64,000 nucleotides of DNA, from the NCBI GenBank assembly GCA_029237695.1, contig CM055265.1, positions 113,244,261 through 113,308,260 of the forward strand, read 5' to 3'. Shown piece by piece: positions 22,870 to 34,874 of the stretch (positions within the stretch are counted from its first letter, which is position 1; the number at the start of each line of letters is the position of its first letter). The notes under the pieces were generated by a model. That model saw nothing but the letters and a program-made list of their open reading frames with translations. It did not search any database and was not told where the DNA came from. Origin of the DNA: Conchocele bisecta. Taxonomy: Eukaryota; Mollusca; Bivalvia; Lucinida; Thyasiridae. Made by a program: the position numbers and the translations under genes.

Positions 22870-23200
22870 GGAATTATAACTTTATAGTTATGTGTACCAC
22901 TGACTCTATGATGAACAGTCCAGAACCTGGGCAGACTGTGAGGATGTGGAGTCATATCACAGGTCGCCAATTCCATAAATAGAGGATCTCAAACGAGTTT
23001 CCATTTGATATGAGATTTATGAAACGAGTCACGCACAGTTTATGCACCAAGTCTCTGGCGAGGTGCATACAATTGCGGACGAGTTTCACTCCAGGTGTTA
23101 TTACGTGTGTCATATCACATATAGAAATGGGTTACAGCACGGAATAACAATGTTTTCATGTGATAAGCCCATTTCTCCAGTGACAGCAACATTTATATGC
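22870..23200. other. Intron sequence, no gene seen
   Basis: No firm repeat or exon. A short open stretch near 22,918-22,965 lacks a proper donor. Confidence 0.4.
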
Positions 23201-23208
23201 AATTTCAG

Positions 23209-23305
23209 CGGCAGATAGGCAGCAAGACTCCGTCTGTGTGAAGGTGGTGGTGCGAGTTAGGAGGAGATGGTTTTACCCGCAGGAAAAGTCACTGGACATA
23301 TAGAG
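23209..23305 (+). CDS. SETX: Senataxin-like helicase, exon e (frame problem at 3' end)
   Basis: A strong acceptor TATGCAATTTCAG|CG gives phase 1 in, so the C-to-D codon is GCG. The exon reads ADRQQDSVCVKVVVRVRRRW, then FYPQEKSLDI. The V(K)VVVR run followed by the next exon's IGSIVTTLRQF fits the senataxin pattern of a hydrophobic strand leading into '(S/L)VTT.RQ'. The anomaly is an in-frame TAG at 23,301-23,303 just before the only nearby GT donor (AG|GTTGGT at 23,306), and that donor is one base out of phase with the next exon. A one-base deletion in this copy or in the assembly would explain both; a real null allele would too. Confidence 0.68.
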
Positions 23306-23329
23306 GTTGGTTCTAGCTCAGTTAGGGAT

Positions 23330-23520
23330 GGGTTGTGGTTTAGGGGTTAGAACACCTGACTTCCAATCTGGAGGTTGTGGGTTCAAGTCTCACCATAGGC
23401 GTGAAAAATACTAATATGGTATTTGCATCCCCCTGGTCTGTCGGATGAGACTTTAAACTGTGGTCCTGTCTCTATATCACCTTAGCTGTTGCTGGCACGT
23501 TAAACCCATTCACTTTAACT
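23330..23520 (+). mobile_element. tRNA-derived SINE (GACTTCCAATC family), copy 2
   Basis: ACACCTGACTTCCAATCTGG, box B GTGGGTTCAAGTC, body GTCTGTCGGATGAGACTTTA, end GCTGTTGCTGGCACG and TTAAACCCATTCAC. Confidence 0.8.
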
Positions 23521-23551
23521 TTTTTTCTAGCTCGGTTGTCAGTGGAATTTC

Positions 23552-23815
23552 TTTTAACCATTTCAACACTACAGACCTCTGGACTATAGCTGTGTGTGCA
23601 AACAGTGTAGATCCAGATGAGATGGCTCATAACGAGCCGTCTCATCTGGAACTGCACTTTTTGCAGGCTTATATATCGTTTAGCTTCATATCGTTTAGAA
23701 AACAAAACACCCCTTTTCATAAATAGACTGATCTGAAATTCATTTTGTGACAACTGGATTGGTCGATAAATTAGCAGTCCATTCCATTGCAGTTATTTAG
23801 TGGTGTAAGGGTTAA
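23552..23815. mobile_element. MITE with TTAACC...GGGTTAA ends
   Basis: Contains GTGTAGATCCAGATGAGATG and its complement round an AACGAGCC centre, and ends TTAGTGGTGTAAGGGTTAA. Same family as 26,579-26,827 and 45,598-46,337. Confidence 0.75.
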
Positions 23816-23842
23816 GCCCGACGCCCTAGAGTCATTAGGCCT

Positions 23843-24343
23843 TAAAGGTACATGCCCACGCAGTAGGTTATAATTTAGTGATACAGATACTTTTGTATAT
23901 TCTGTACGTATGACATTTTCTGGCAACATAAACATTCATTCACCATTACCACACGCATTGATTGGCATTATTATACATTTTATTTTAGACGAAAATGTTC
24001 ACACTGATATCAGGGGCGATAACCGTGTTTCCTTAAAATGTTAATGGACATTACTATTTATTCTCTGTATTTATTTTTTGATGTGCAATGATCATACTTT
24101 ATAATCTGTCGAAAATATTATTTTTTCAGGTGACGCATTTCATTAGTATAAATAAGTAAAAAATATCTTGCCTCATTTGCATATGAAAATAGCCAGATAC
24201 CAACGCGCGTCACTATCAGTAAAATAAATATTACTAAATGATTATATCTGTTTTAGAAATGGTGGAATAGTGACACAATTATACACTTATTTTAATTTCC
24301 TTCCTATACACATTTTGTGCTTACTGAGTGGCATGTACCTTTA
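23843..24343. mobile_element. MITE with AAAGGTACATGCC ends, about 500 bp
   Basis: TTAAAGGTACATGCCCACGC on the left and GAGTGGCATGTACCTTTAAA on the right. A shorter member is nested at 43,418-43,624. Confidence 0.85.
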
Positions 24344-24779
24344 AATTTACCAAACTTACCTTTTTAACACTCAATATCCGGCACTATTTATTCTTGGAAC
24401 ACATACACATATCTGGTTTCCCGCACCAAAGATCCACTAGGCCATGACCAATGGTTAGCTTAGCTCACAAGCATATATTGAGACCAGTGTAGATCCAGAT
24501 CAGACTGTGCGGATGCACAGTCTGATCTGGATCTACACTGGTCATAACTCGGGGCATGGGATCACATGGTCACTTGGACATTTTCCGACGTGATGTAATC
24601 TGTGAAATAATTTTTACAGTAGATTTTCTTTAAAATTTTCATAACCAATGGACGGATTTGGATACTATTTCGTGCACCAGGCATATGTGTTTTATGAATG
24701 CTCTAAATGTTCTTTACAATGACTTATAACTTTCACGGAGAATCGAGTACCGTTTATTTCTTGCATTCATATGCTCTAG
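24344..24779. other. Intron sequence with one perfect palindrome
   Basis: 24,478-24,545 reads ACCAGTGTAGATCCAGATCA through a GCGGATGC centre to TGATCTGGATCTACACTGGT. Otherwise no gene or known repeat. Confidence 0.6.
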
Positions 24780-24854
24780 ATTTTTGTGGAGCCCACTTGC
24801 GGAAAGCGAGACATAGTGATCACAATGACGTCCGGGTGTCCGTCCGTCAGTCCT

Positions 24855-25005
24855 TCCGGGCTAATACTGGGGGTTTAGGGTCTAGGGGGAGGAGCCGAAG
24901 ACAATAGAATACGATAGATTTATTCCGTTAGCCCCTAAACCTATTGTAGTTTAGGGGCTATTCCGTTGATCTTTTAGAGAACAAATAGCCCATAAACCCA
25001 AAATG
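24855..25005. mobile_element. Palindromic insert in a TCCG microsatellite
   Basis: CCGTTAGCCCCTAAACCTATTG meets AGTTTAGGGGCTATTCCG (core arms TAGCCCCTAAAC/GTTTAGGGGCTA). Microsatellite TCCG units lie on both sides. Equivalent inserts are at 18,525-18,660 and 46,565-47,200. Confidence 0.65.
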
Positions 25006-25160
25006 TTAGTACGTCCGTCCGTCCGTCTGTTTTTAAATATTATTAGTCATCATCCATATATTCATGTTGTATCCCACTCATGCGACCCCTGTGCCCAAGG
25101 TCAAGGTCAAATGACTTATATTTTTGTTAAAATTTGCTTATTTAATTTGATGTTTGATAT

Positions 25161-26211
25161 TAGCTATGTACCGAAACAGATGACGCAAGGGGTCATCATC
25201 ACGTTGTTTAAAGGTGGACAGAAGCGAAAAGATGACCCAAATAGCTATAGGGCCATCACATTGTCATCTATCGTTCTGAAACTATTCGAAAGACTTCTAC
25301 TTACACGATTGAAAGCTAATATTAATAGGCCGATACAGGAATTACAAGGGGGCTTCCAAGAGAGGATGGGCTGCATTATGACATCATTTCTGTTTCGTGA
25401 GTGTATTGAAAGAGGCAGTAAACTATTCGCTTGCTTCCTAGATGCACGACAGGCCTTCGATTCTGTGTGGCACGAGGGTCTATTTTATAAGTTGCACCAG
25501 TTGGGGATCCATGATAAACTTTGGCGGATAGTTGTAGCGATGCATGAAGGTATGACAAGCTGCGTGATGCATAAAGGTTTCACGTCAGAATGTTTTGAAA
25601 TATTCCAGGGCACCAGACAAGGTGGCGTGTGGTTGCCATTTTTGTACTTACGTTTTATTAACGACCTTATGGATATACTGGTCAGCAGTAACATGGGATT
25701 TAAAATTGGTACCAATAGTTTGTGCTCGCCGACGGTTGCGGATGATATGTTGCTGCTTTCGCTGTCAAAGCATGGCCTGCAGTGTATGATGAACATTTGC
25801 TACACATTCTCGTGTGCCTGGCGTTTCCAGTATAATCCAACTAAATGCGCCGTGGTGGTTTATAATGAATCAAAACATGCTTACACGATATCAAGTAGAA
25901 AATGGTTGCTTGGCAATGCCATTGTCAATGAGTCGGACCAATACGTACACCTTCCCTGCCTTCCCTTAGATGTACTAATAGCTCGCAAGAAACTTGCTTT
26001 TCTAGGGCAATTATGCACTCTACAAAGAGACTGTGCTGTAAAACAAGTTTTTTTGTTGCGTCTCAGTTCATACTTGCTAGGTAACTGTACTCGAGGTTTA
26101 ATGTCCGATATCTTCAAAATTATGGATATATATGGTCTCAGACACGTGCTAGAAAAGTATATTTCTTGTGGCGAATTTCCGAAAAAAGTCTATATGGAAA
26201 ACATCTGTTAA
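25161..26211 (+). pseudogene. Reverse transcriptase of a dead LINE
   Basis: The product would copy element RNA at a nicked target. Visible RT blocks in order are NSYRAITLSSIVLKLFE, the first catalytic motif FLDARQAFDSVWH, QGGVWLPFLYLRFINDLMD (usually RQG-LSP) and the second catalytic motif VADDMLLLS with both Asp kept. The endonuclease and N-terminal part are missing. The frame ends at 26,211 and the Cys motif follows in a different frame, so it is frameshifted. The first ~50 codons of the open frame (from 25,003) are pearl-like core and not part of the protein. Probably jockey/CR1-group; the clade is uncertain. Confidence 0.85.
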
Positions 26212-26578
26212 TGTTCGAACTCGTGAAATCAGTGTTAGTGAGTGGCAGATTAGAACAGCATCGCCTCCGTTCGCCAGGTTCAGAAAGGTACACGTAGCCT
26301 AAAAATGTAACGAGTTATGGAGTTATGCGAGACTGTTTCCAAAGTATCTGAACTACATAAAATCTGTATGCCAATTGATTACCAACCTCACGAGATTTAA
26401 TGAAACGTGTCTCAAATGTGGTTCTCTGATGGACAACTTGGTAGAACATTGTATTTTGGACTGTCCATCTACATTGAATAGTAGATGTAGGTTAATGTAT
26501 GCTATACAGTAAGCTTATGGTGATGCTATTTCCATGCGCCTAAGGTCACTTACCAAGGAAGATTTATTCACTACTCTA

Positions 26579-26827
26579 TTAACCCTTTGAACCCGAAAGG
26601 CCGCTATATCGGTTTATGCAAACAGTGCAGATCCAGATGAGCCGGCTCGTAACGAGCCGTCTCATCAGGATCTGCACTGTTTGAAAGTAATTTTCTTATT
26701 TTTGTGAACAAAAAAAACAAAACCTTTTTATAAATGGAATAGTCTGAAAATCATTTTGCGATGATTGGATTGGTTGCAAAATTAACATATCACAGTCCAT
26801 TCCAGTTCCTTAGGGTTGAAAGGGTTA
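26579..26827. mobile_element. MITE with TTAACCCTTT ends
   Basis: TTAACCCTTTGAACCC on the left, GGGTTGAAAGGGTTAA on the right, centre GATGAGCCGGCTCGTAACGA with GAGCCGTCTCATC. TTAA at both ends suggests a piggyBac-type target. Confidence 0.88.
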
Positions 26828-27289
26828 AGTGTTGATGCATTTACAGACATTGATACTGCTGTTGAATTCAATTGCGTAGACGATCGCCAAAGAGTTGTAT
26901 TTGTGACTCTACATTACTTGTGGCTGCAGTATATTTCCCGAACATGAACACATCTGTTTATTAATGTTTGTGAAATTAGTTGCGGTGTGTAGCATTAAGT
27001 GAATGTATGTACATTATATATTTGTGTATATGTTAAAACTGTTACAATAATTGTTAAATGCAATTCCAAGTCACAAATTGGATTTGCTTGAAACTTTGTA
27101 TGCTTATTGGTCATCATCCATATATTCATTCTATGTCCCACTCATGCGGCCCCTGTGCCCCTATGTCAAGGTCAAATGACTTTGCGTAAAGTTTCTGTCA
27201 GAATTTGCGTTAAAGTTTTCACATACCTATTATCTCTGTAACCGTAAGGGGTATTCCAGGAAAAATTCTCTGGGGGGGTCGGACCGCAC

Positions 27290-27320
27290 TTTTTTTTTAC
27301 CCCCCCCCCCCCCCCGCCTC
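27290..27320 (+). repeat. Homopolymer T/C run
   Basis: A T run followed by a C run of about 17, in the left inverted repeat of the Harbinger-like element. A G run of about 18 lies at 27,761-27,779. Lengths may be unreliable in assembly. Confidence 0.7.
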
Positions 27321-27839
27321 TCATACCCACAACCAACAGCACTAATATTTAGCTGTTCCCCACTACCAACAGAACTGAATGCATGTAAAAAAACCCGACC
27401 ACCAGTACTGTATTATTTACTATGTCGTTAGGCACCGGCGCATCCAGAAATGCGCGGTTTACAGACAACACGACCATTATTTAGATATGATAACTATCGT
27501 ATTCCCAATCTAAATTTACTGTAACTGTACATGTAAATACGATCATAACCATCCATTTCCAACAGATCAGTAAATGGAAAGTGTCATTATTACCTTAATA
27601 GAAGTAATTAGAAATCGTATCGGTCCCGTTAGTATTCGTTAATTTAATGACTGGCCTCTGTTTCGCCCTTCGACCAACTCGTCCCCGCTCCCCGCCCGAC
27701 AGCCAATCAAAATAATACGACAGCCGACACAGGCTACGACAGGCCCGTACGCAGCATACGGGGGGGGGGGGGGGGGGGTGCAGCATACTCGAAACACATT
27801 TATCAACAATAAAAAAAAATAAGAATTCTAAAATAATGA

Positions 27840-30552
27840 CACTCATCTCGCTTTTTCGCGCTCTCGCCTTCCGCTTTTGAAAATAAGTTTTGCTCTAACC
27901 CAACTTTTCTGTCTGTAACTTGGGGCGACTATCACTGCATTACAGACAGAACATTCGGATTAGTTTTGCTCATGCATGTAGAACGCAATTCCAACACGCA
28001 TGAAAGATTGCGAAGCAAAAACATGAGATAGCCCGGCAAGGTTGCAAAACGCAAGATTGAATATGATAAAATTTCGCGTTTTCGTCTCCAAAGCTCGAAA
28101 ACGCTAGGTATAGGACACGTAAACATTGTCTTAGGAGACGATTCTCATGTGCTGCAAAAAACATGTTTTTATTAATTAATAGAACAAATGTGGACAAACA
28201 TCTATATTTCTTGACAACAAAAACATAATTAGACAAAACATGATAATCGTCTTAGGAGACGATTCTTATGTGCTGCCATGCCAATACACGTTTATTGAGC
28301 AAATAAAACCAACCATATTTCGATACGTGTTATTGGTTACTGCATCGCATCGTCGACATATATATACACAAGATCGCGAAGATGTGAGACGAAATCGCGA
28401 GGCGAAAACGTGAGATTCTATTTTATTAATTCTCGCGTTTTCGCCTGGCTATCTCGCGTTTTCGAGACCGCGATGTCGTGTTTTCGCCTCGGCTTTTTCA
28501 TGATATATTCTTCCGCTTTTGGAAATACGTGTGTGTAGAGTTGAAATTGAGTTTTGCGCATACGTACGTACGTAGAACGCACTTCGAACTAGCATGCTTT
28601 ATATGTATGTAAGTCCAATACGCATGCTGTCTACAGATGCATGGGCAAATCGTATTTCCAAAAGCGGAAGGCGAGATCGAGATCGCAAAAACGCGAGATT
28701 GTAACATAAAAACAAATATACCGCCCATCCCCAACTAGCACATTTGCGACATATACATTTTCGGTCTAGCTGCACACCTGATGGTGTTTACAATCATCGG
28801 TCGGTAACCCAGTTTCACGTGCAAAGTGTGATTGACCTTTAGAATTTCAGCGGAAACAAACACCAAAACCATGCTATGTAGTCACTCACGTCATCGCATC
28901 GTCGATGAATTGATAATTACACATTAGCTTGTGCATTTTCACATATGTTCGATTTATTGAATGATAAAAGCAAGATTTGGCAGCACATGAGAATCGTCTC
29001 CTAAGACGGTTCTCATAGTTTGTCAAAATGTTTTTGTAAATAAATACCAATGTATTCTTTTCACGTTTGTCCGATGTCTTAATAAAACATTTTTTGGCAA
29101 CACATGAGAATCGTCTCTGTAGACGATTTTAATGTTTTGTAAAAAAAAAATTGTTGTCACATGTGTTTGATTTCTTGGACCGTGCAAACAATTGACACAT
29201 TCAGAAATCAACAACTTAATTTGTGTTTCTCGAGTCGGGTTTCATATGGTGGCGAGGAAATACAATCGATTAAACACCGTGAAAATCTAGTTGGAACGTA
29301 AATGTCGATTGTCACGTAGGCCATTTCAGTTTACCACTGTTACGTCAGCTGTTATTCTAAGTACGTATGGTCGCTCGTTAGGGGCATTTCTTTCCTTCGT
29401 TTATAAGGGATGGTTTGTGACCTAGGGCTTAGAACACCCGACTTCCAATCTGGAGGTTGTGGGTTCAAACATCGCCTTGGGTATCAAACATACCTTCATA
29501 GTACATGTAGTTCCATCCCACTGGTATATCGGGTGAGATTTTAAACTGTGGTCCCCGTCTCTATATGACCTTAGCTGTTGCTGTCTGCTGGGACGTTAAA
29601 CCCATTCAATTTCAAAAGAGTAACGGAATCTTAATGTATGGTGGTAGCGGCAAAACCCGGCAATGTATATACATGTATATATGATACATTAAACAATAAC
29701 ACAAATCAAAATATTTGTTTTTCCTCAATAAACATGTATTGGCAGCACATCAAAATCGTCTAAGACAAGTGTCGTGTTTTGTCGAACCATGTTGTTTTGT
29801 CACAACTATTGATTTTTGTCCACATTTGTTAAATTTCTTAATAAAAACATGTTTTGGCAGCACATGACTCGCATGAGAATCGTCGTCTCCTTAGACAATT
29901 TGTACGTCTCGTGTTAGGGACGTGTTACAATTTCGCGTTTTCGCGATCTTGCGCACAGGTCGAGATCGCGCGAGATCTGAAACAAAAATGCAACATATTC
30001 TCAACAAAACATGTTTTGACAGTACTATGCTGCTGCATATGAGAATCGTCTCCTTAGACGATTTTCAAGTTTTGTCAAAATATGTTTTTGTAGATTGATT
30101 TTTTTAAGTTTTCATGTTTTTTAATTTCTTGATAAAACATATTTTGTGAGCACACGAGAATCGTGCCCAAGAGATATATTGATAGAAGAAATATTGATGC
30201 TTTTATATTCGTTTTATTCCTTTATAAAACATGTTTGGTAGCAGATGAGAATCGTCTCGATTTGTACGTATCGTGTTTGGGACATGTTACAATCTCACGT
30301 TTTCGCGATCTGTGCATAGGTCGAGATCGCGAAAATGCGAAGCGTGGTCTCGAGAGCTCCAAACCAAAATGCGACATAGTCTTAACAAAACATGTTTTTA
30401 CTGCACTGTGCATATGAGAATCGTCTCTTAAGATGATTCTCAAGTTTTGTCAAAACATGTTGTTGTAGAAAATTTAATTTCTTAATAAAACTATATTGGC
30501 AGCACACTAGAATCGTCTACTAAGACTAAATATTGATGCTTTTATATTCGTT
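27840..30552. repeat. Cluster of GAGAATCGTCT hairpins and TTTTCGCG motifs
   Basis: Many copies of CATGAGAATCGTCTCCTTAG with GACGATTCTCATG, in both orientations (near 28,134, 28,250, 28,985, 29,105, 29,880, 30,045, 30,245, 30,415), mixed with TTTCGCGATCT/AAAACGCGAGAT stretches. They look like the interior of the Harbinger-like element. No gene is seen; open frames stop within 90 aa. Confidence 0.6.
29403..29620 (+). mobile_element. tRNA-derived SINE (GACTTCCAATC family), copy 3
   Basis: CCGACTTCCAATCTGG, box B GTGGGTTCAAACA, end GCTGTCTGCTGGGACG and TTAAACCCATTC. Confidence 0.8.
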
Positions 30553-33500
30553 TTTGTCCCGCCTGCTTTAGCAGAAACGGGACATAGGCATAGCTTTTCC
30601 GTCGGCAGCGGCGTCATTCTACATCCCGCATCATTCTACAGAAAGCCCATGATGCCCGCTAACGCCAAAGGTCAAGGTCACTGATTTAGAAATTTCCGTG
30701 TTTGGAAAAGTTAACGCTCGATTTAATGTAGTACAACTTCTGTTTCCCTTAATGGAATGCTTCGGTATACATCAACACTGTGGTGTAACTATCTCACACA
30801 GAGGGAGCCCATGTGACCTTGACCTAGTTTTCATGGTTGATTGACCTACTTTTCACATGCATTCAACGTTAAGTTTTTGCGTTTAGCTCTGTTTCTAAAA
30901 CTTAACGCTCAGGTTAATTCATTGTAACTTCTGTTTCCCTCAATGGAATGCTTTAATATTCCATACATGCATGCAGCGGCGTCAACATTTCACGTTAAGT
31001 TTTTGCGTTTAGCTCAGTTTCCAGAAAACTATAACTCCTACGACCTCCATACTTGGTATACATCAACACTGTGGTGTAACCATCTCACACAGAGGGAGCC
31101 CATGTGACCTTGACCTACTTTTCATGGTTCATTGACATACTTTTCACATGCATTCAACGTTAAGTTTTTGCGTTTAGCTCTGTTTCTAAAACTTAGCGCT
31201 CAGGTTAATTCATTGTAACTTCTGTTTCCCTCAATGGAATGCTTTAATGTTCCATACATGCATTTGTAACAACATCTAGCATCATTCTACAGAAAGCCCA
31301 TGGTGCCCGCTAACCCCAAAGGTCAAGGTCACTGACTTAGAAATTAACGCTCAGTTTATGCTTTAATATTCCATACATGCATTTGTAACAACATCCCACA
31401 TCATTCTACAGAAAGCCCATCATTCTACAGAAAGCCCATGGTGCCCGCTAAACCCAAAGGTCAGGGTCACTGACTTAGAAATTTACGTGTTTGGAAAAAT
31501 TAACGCTCAGTTTATGCTTTAATATTCCATACATGCATTTGTAACAACATCCCGCATCATTCTACAGAAAGCCCATGTTGCCCGCTAACCCCAAAGGTCA
31601 AGGTCACTGACTTAGAAATTTCCGTGTTTGGAAAAGTTAACGCTCAGTTTATGCTTTAATATTCCATACATGCATTTGTAACAACATCCCGATCATTCTA
31701 CAGAAAGCCCATGGTACCCGCAAACCCCAAAGGTGAAGGTCGCTGACTTAGAAATGTCCGTGTTTGGAAAAGTTAACGCTCAGTTTATGCTTTATTATTC
31801 CATACATGCATTTGTAACAACATCCCGCATCATTCTACAGAAAGCCCATCATTCTACAGAAAGCCCATGGTGCCCGCTAACCCCAAAGGTCAAGGTCACT
31901 GACTTAGAAATTTACGTGTTTGGAAAAATTAACGCTCAGTTTATGCTTTAATATTCCATACATGCATTTGTAGCAACATCCCGCATCATTCTACAGAAAG
32001 CCCATGGTGCCCGCTAACCCCAAAGGTCAAGGTCACTGACTTAGAAATTTACGTGTTTTTACATGTTTTGAAAAATTAACGCTCAGTTTATGCTTTAATA
32101 TTCCATACATGCATTTGTAACAACATCCCGATCATTCTACAGAAAGCCCATGGTACCCACAAACCCCAAGGTCAAGGTCGCTGACTTAGAAATGTCCGTG
32201 TTTGGAAAAGTTAACGCTCAGTTTATGCTTTATTATTCCATACATGCATTTGTAACAACATCCCGCATCATTCTACAGAAAGCCCATCATTCTACAGAAA
32301 GCCCATGGTGCCCGCTAACCCCAAAGGTCAAGGTCACTGACTTAGATATTTACGTGTTTGGAAAAATTAACGCTCAGTTTATGCTTTAATATTCCATACA
32401 TGCATTTGTAGCAACATCCCGCATCATTCTACAGAAAGCCCATGGTGCCCGCTAACCCCAAAGGTCAAGGTCACTGACTTAGAAATTTACGTGTTTTTAC
32501 ATGTTTTGAAAAATTAACGCTCATTTATGCTTTAATATTCCATACATGCATTTGTAACAACATCCCGATCATTCTACAGAAAGCCCATGGTACCCACAAA
32601 CCCCAAGGTCAAGGTCGCTGACTTAGAAATGTCCGTGTTTGGAAAAGTTAACGCTCAGTTTATGCTTTATTATTCCATACATGCATTTGTAACAACATCC
32701 CGCATCATTCTACAGAAAGCCCATCATTCTACAGAAAGCCCATGGTGCCCGCTAACCCCAAAGGTCAAGGTCACTGACTTAGAAATTAACGCTCAGTTTA
32801 TGCTTTAATATTCCATACATGCATTTGTAACAACATCCCACATCATTCTACAGAAAGCCCATCATTCTACAGAAAGCCCATGGTGCCCGCTAACCCCAAA
32901 GGTCAGGGTCACTGACTTAGAAATTTACGTGTTTGGAAAAATTAACGCTCAGTTTATGCTTTAATATTCCATACATGCATTTGTAACAACATCCCGCATC
33001 ATTCTACAGAAAGCCCATGTTGCCCGCTAACCCCAAAGGCAAGGTCACTGACTTAGAAATTTCCGTGTTTGGAAAAGTTAACGCTCAGTTTATGCTTTAA
33101 TATTCCATACATGCATTTGTAACAACATCCCGATCATTCTACAGAAAGCCCATGGTACCCGCAAACCCCAAAGGTCAAGGTCGCTGACTTAGAAATGTCC
33201 GTGTTTGGAAAAGTTAACGCTCAGTTTATGCTTTATTATTCCATACATGCATTTGTAACAACATCCCGCATCAGGCATCTTCACAGCCATCATTCTTACA
33301 GAAAGCCCATGGTGCCCGCTAACCCCAAAGGTCAAGGTCACTGACTTAGAAATTTACGTGTTTGGAAAAATTAACGCTCAGTTTATGCTTTAATATTCCA
33401 TACATGCATTTGTAGCAACATCCCGCATCATTCTACAGAAAGCCCATGGTGCCCGCTAACCCCAAAGGTCAAGGTCACTGACTTAGAAATTTACGTGTTT

Positions 33501-34874
33501 TTACATGTTTTGAAAAATTAACGCTCAGTTTATGCTTTAATATTCCATACATGCATTTGTAACAACATCCCGATCATTCTACAGAAAGCCCATGGTACCC
33601 CACACCCCAAGGTCAAGGTCGCTGACTTAGAAATGTCCGTGTTTTGGAAAAAAGTTAACGCTCAGTTTATGCTTTATTATTCCATACATGCATTTGTAAC
33701 AACATCCCGCATCATTCTACAGAAAGCCCATCATTCTACAGAAAGCCCATGGTGCCCCGCTAACCCCAAAGGTCAAGGTCACTGGACTTAGATATTTACG
33801 TGTTTAATGATTTTTGAAAAATTAACGCTCAGTTTATGCTTTAATATTCCATATCATGCATTTGTAGCAACATCCCGCATCATTCTACAGAAAGCCCATG
33901 GTGCCCGCTAACCCCAAAGGTCAAGGTCACTGACTTAGAAATTTACGTTTATTTTTTTACATGTTTTGAAAAATTAACGCTCATTTATGCTTTATATTCC
34001 ATACATGCATTTGTAACAACATCCGATCATTCTACAGAAAGCCCATGGTACCCACAAACCCCAAGGTCAAGGTCGCTGACTTAGAAATGTCCGTGTTTGG
34101 AAAAGTTAACGCTCAGTTTATGCTTTATTATTCCATACATGCATTTGTAACAACATCCCGCATCATTCTACAGAAAGCCCATCATTCTACAGAAAGCCCA
34201 TGGTGCCCGCTAACCCCAAAGGTCAAGGTCACTGACTTAGAAATTTACGTATTTTTACATGTTTTGAAAAATTAACGCTCAGTTTATGCTTTAATATTCC
34301 ATACATGCATTTGTAACAACATCCCGATCATTCTACAGAAAGCCCATGGTACCCGCAAACCCCAAAGGTGAAGGTCGCTGACTTAGAAATGTCCGTGTTT
34401 GGAAAAGTTAACGCGCAGTTTATGCTTTATTATTCCATACATGCATTTGTAACAACATCCCGCATCATTCTACAGAAAGCCCATCATTCTACAGAAAGCC
34501 ATGGTGCCCGCTAACCCCAAAGGTCAAGGTCACTGACTTAGAAATTTACGTGTTTGGAAAAATTAACGCTCAGTTTATGCTTTAATATTCCATACATGCA
34601 TTTGTAGCAACATCCCGCATCATTCTACAGGAAGCCCATGGTGCCCGCTAACCCCAAAGGTCAAGGTCACTGACTTAGAAATTTACGTGTTTTTACATGT
34701 TTTGAAAAATTAACGCTCATTTATGCTTTAATATTCCATACATGCATTTGTAACAACATCCCACATCATTCTACAGAAAGCCCATGGTGCTCACTAACCC
34801 CAAGATTATTTACAAGCTCCATATATACTATCAAACTGTGCCAGGCGGGACAATTTACTCCGCGGAGCTCTTGT
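30553..34874 (+). mobile_element. Pearl-like element with satellite body, 4.3 kb
   Basis: The 5' arm TTGTCCCGCCTG (30,554-30,565) pairs locally with CGGGAC (30,579-30,584) and exactly matches the 3' arm CAGGCGGGACAA (34,842-34,853). Tail: perfect hairpin CTCCGCGGAG (34,858-34,867), then CTCTTGT. The body is a 146-bp satellite. It sits between T residues of the Harbinger-like interior. Confidence 0.88.
31290..34800 (+). repeat. 146-bp satellite with 438-bp higher-order period
   Basis: Units contain CATTCTACAGAAAGCCCATG, ACCCCAAAGGTCAAGGTCAC, TTAACGCTCAGTTTATGC and CCATACATGCATTTGTAACA. The variant GAAATGTCCGTGTTTGG recurs near 31,754, 32,192, 32,629, 33,194, 33,632, 34,087 and 34,388, mostly 438 bp (three units) apart. 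Repeated 73-79 aa frames follow the satellite. Confidence 0.9.

Larger units (their letters stand above)
25150..27060 (+). mobile_element. Non-LTR retrotransposon (LINE) fragment, 5'-truncated
   Basis: A reverse-transcriptase fragment, followed in another frame by a Cys-rich C-terminal motif (CLKCGS...EHC...DCP at about 26,405-26,465), then a 3' region ending around ATTATATATTTGTGTATATG. A TTAA MITE (26,579-26,827) is inserted in the 3' part. Inserted in pearl-like core DNA. Confidence 0.8.

Noticed and set aside
22918..22966. Possible extra senataxin exon (SRTWADCEDVESYH)
   Set aside because: No consensus donor and it would break the phase chain between exons d and e.
31733..34275. Repeated 72-79 aa frames (VKVADLEMSVFGKV)
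   Set aside because: Satellite shadow.
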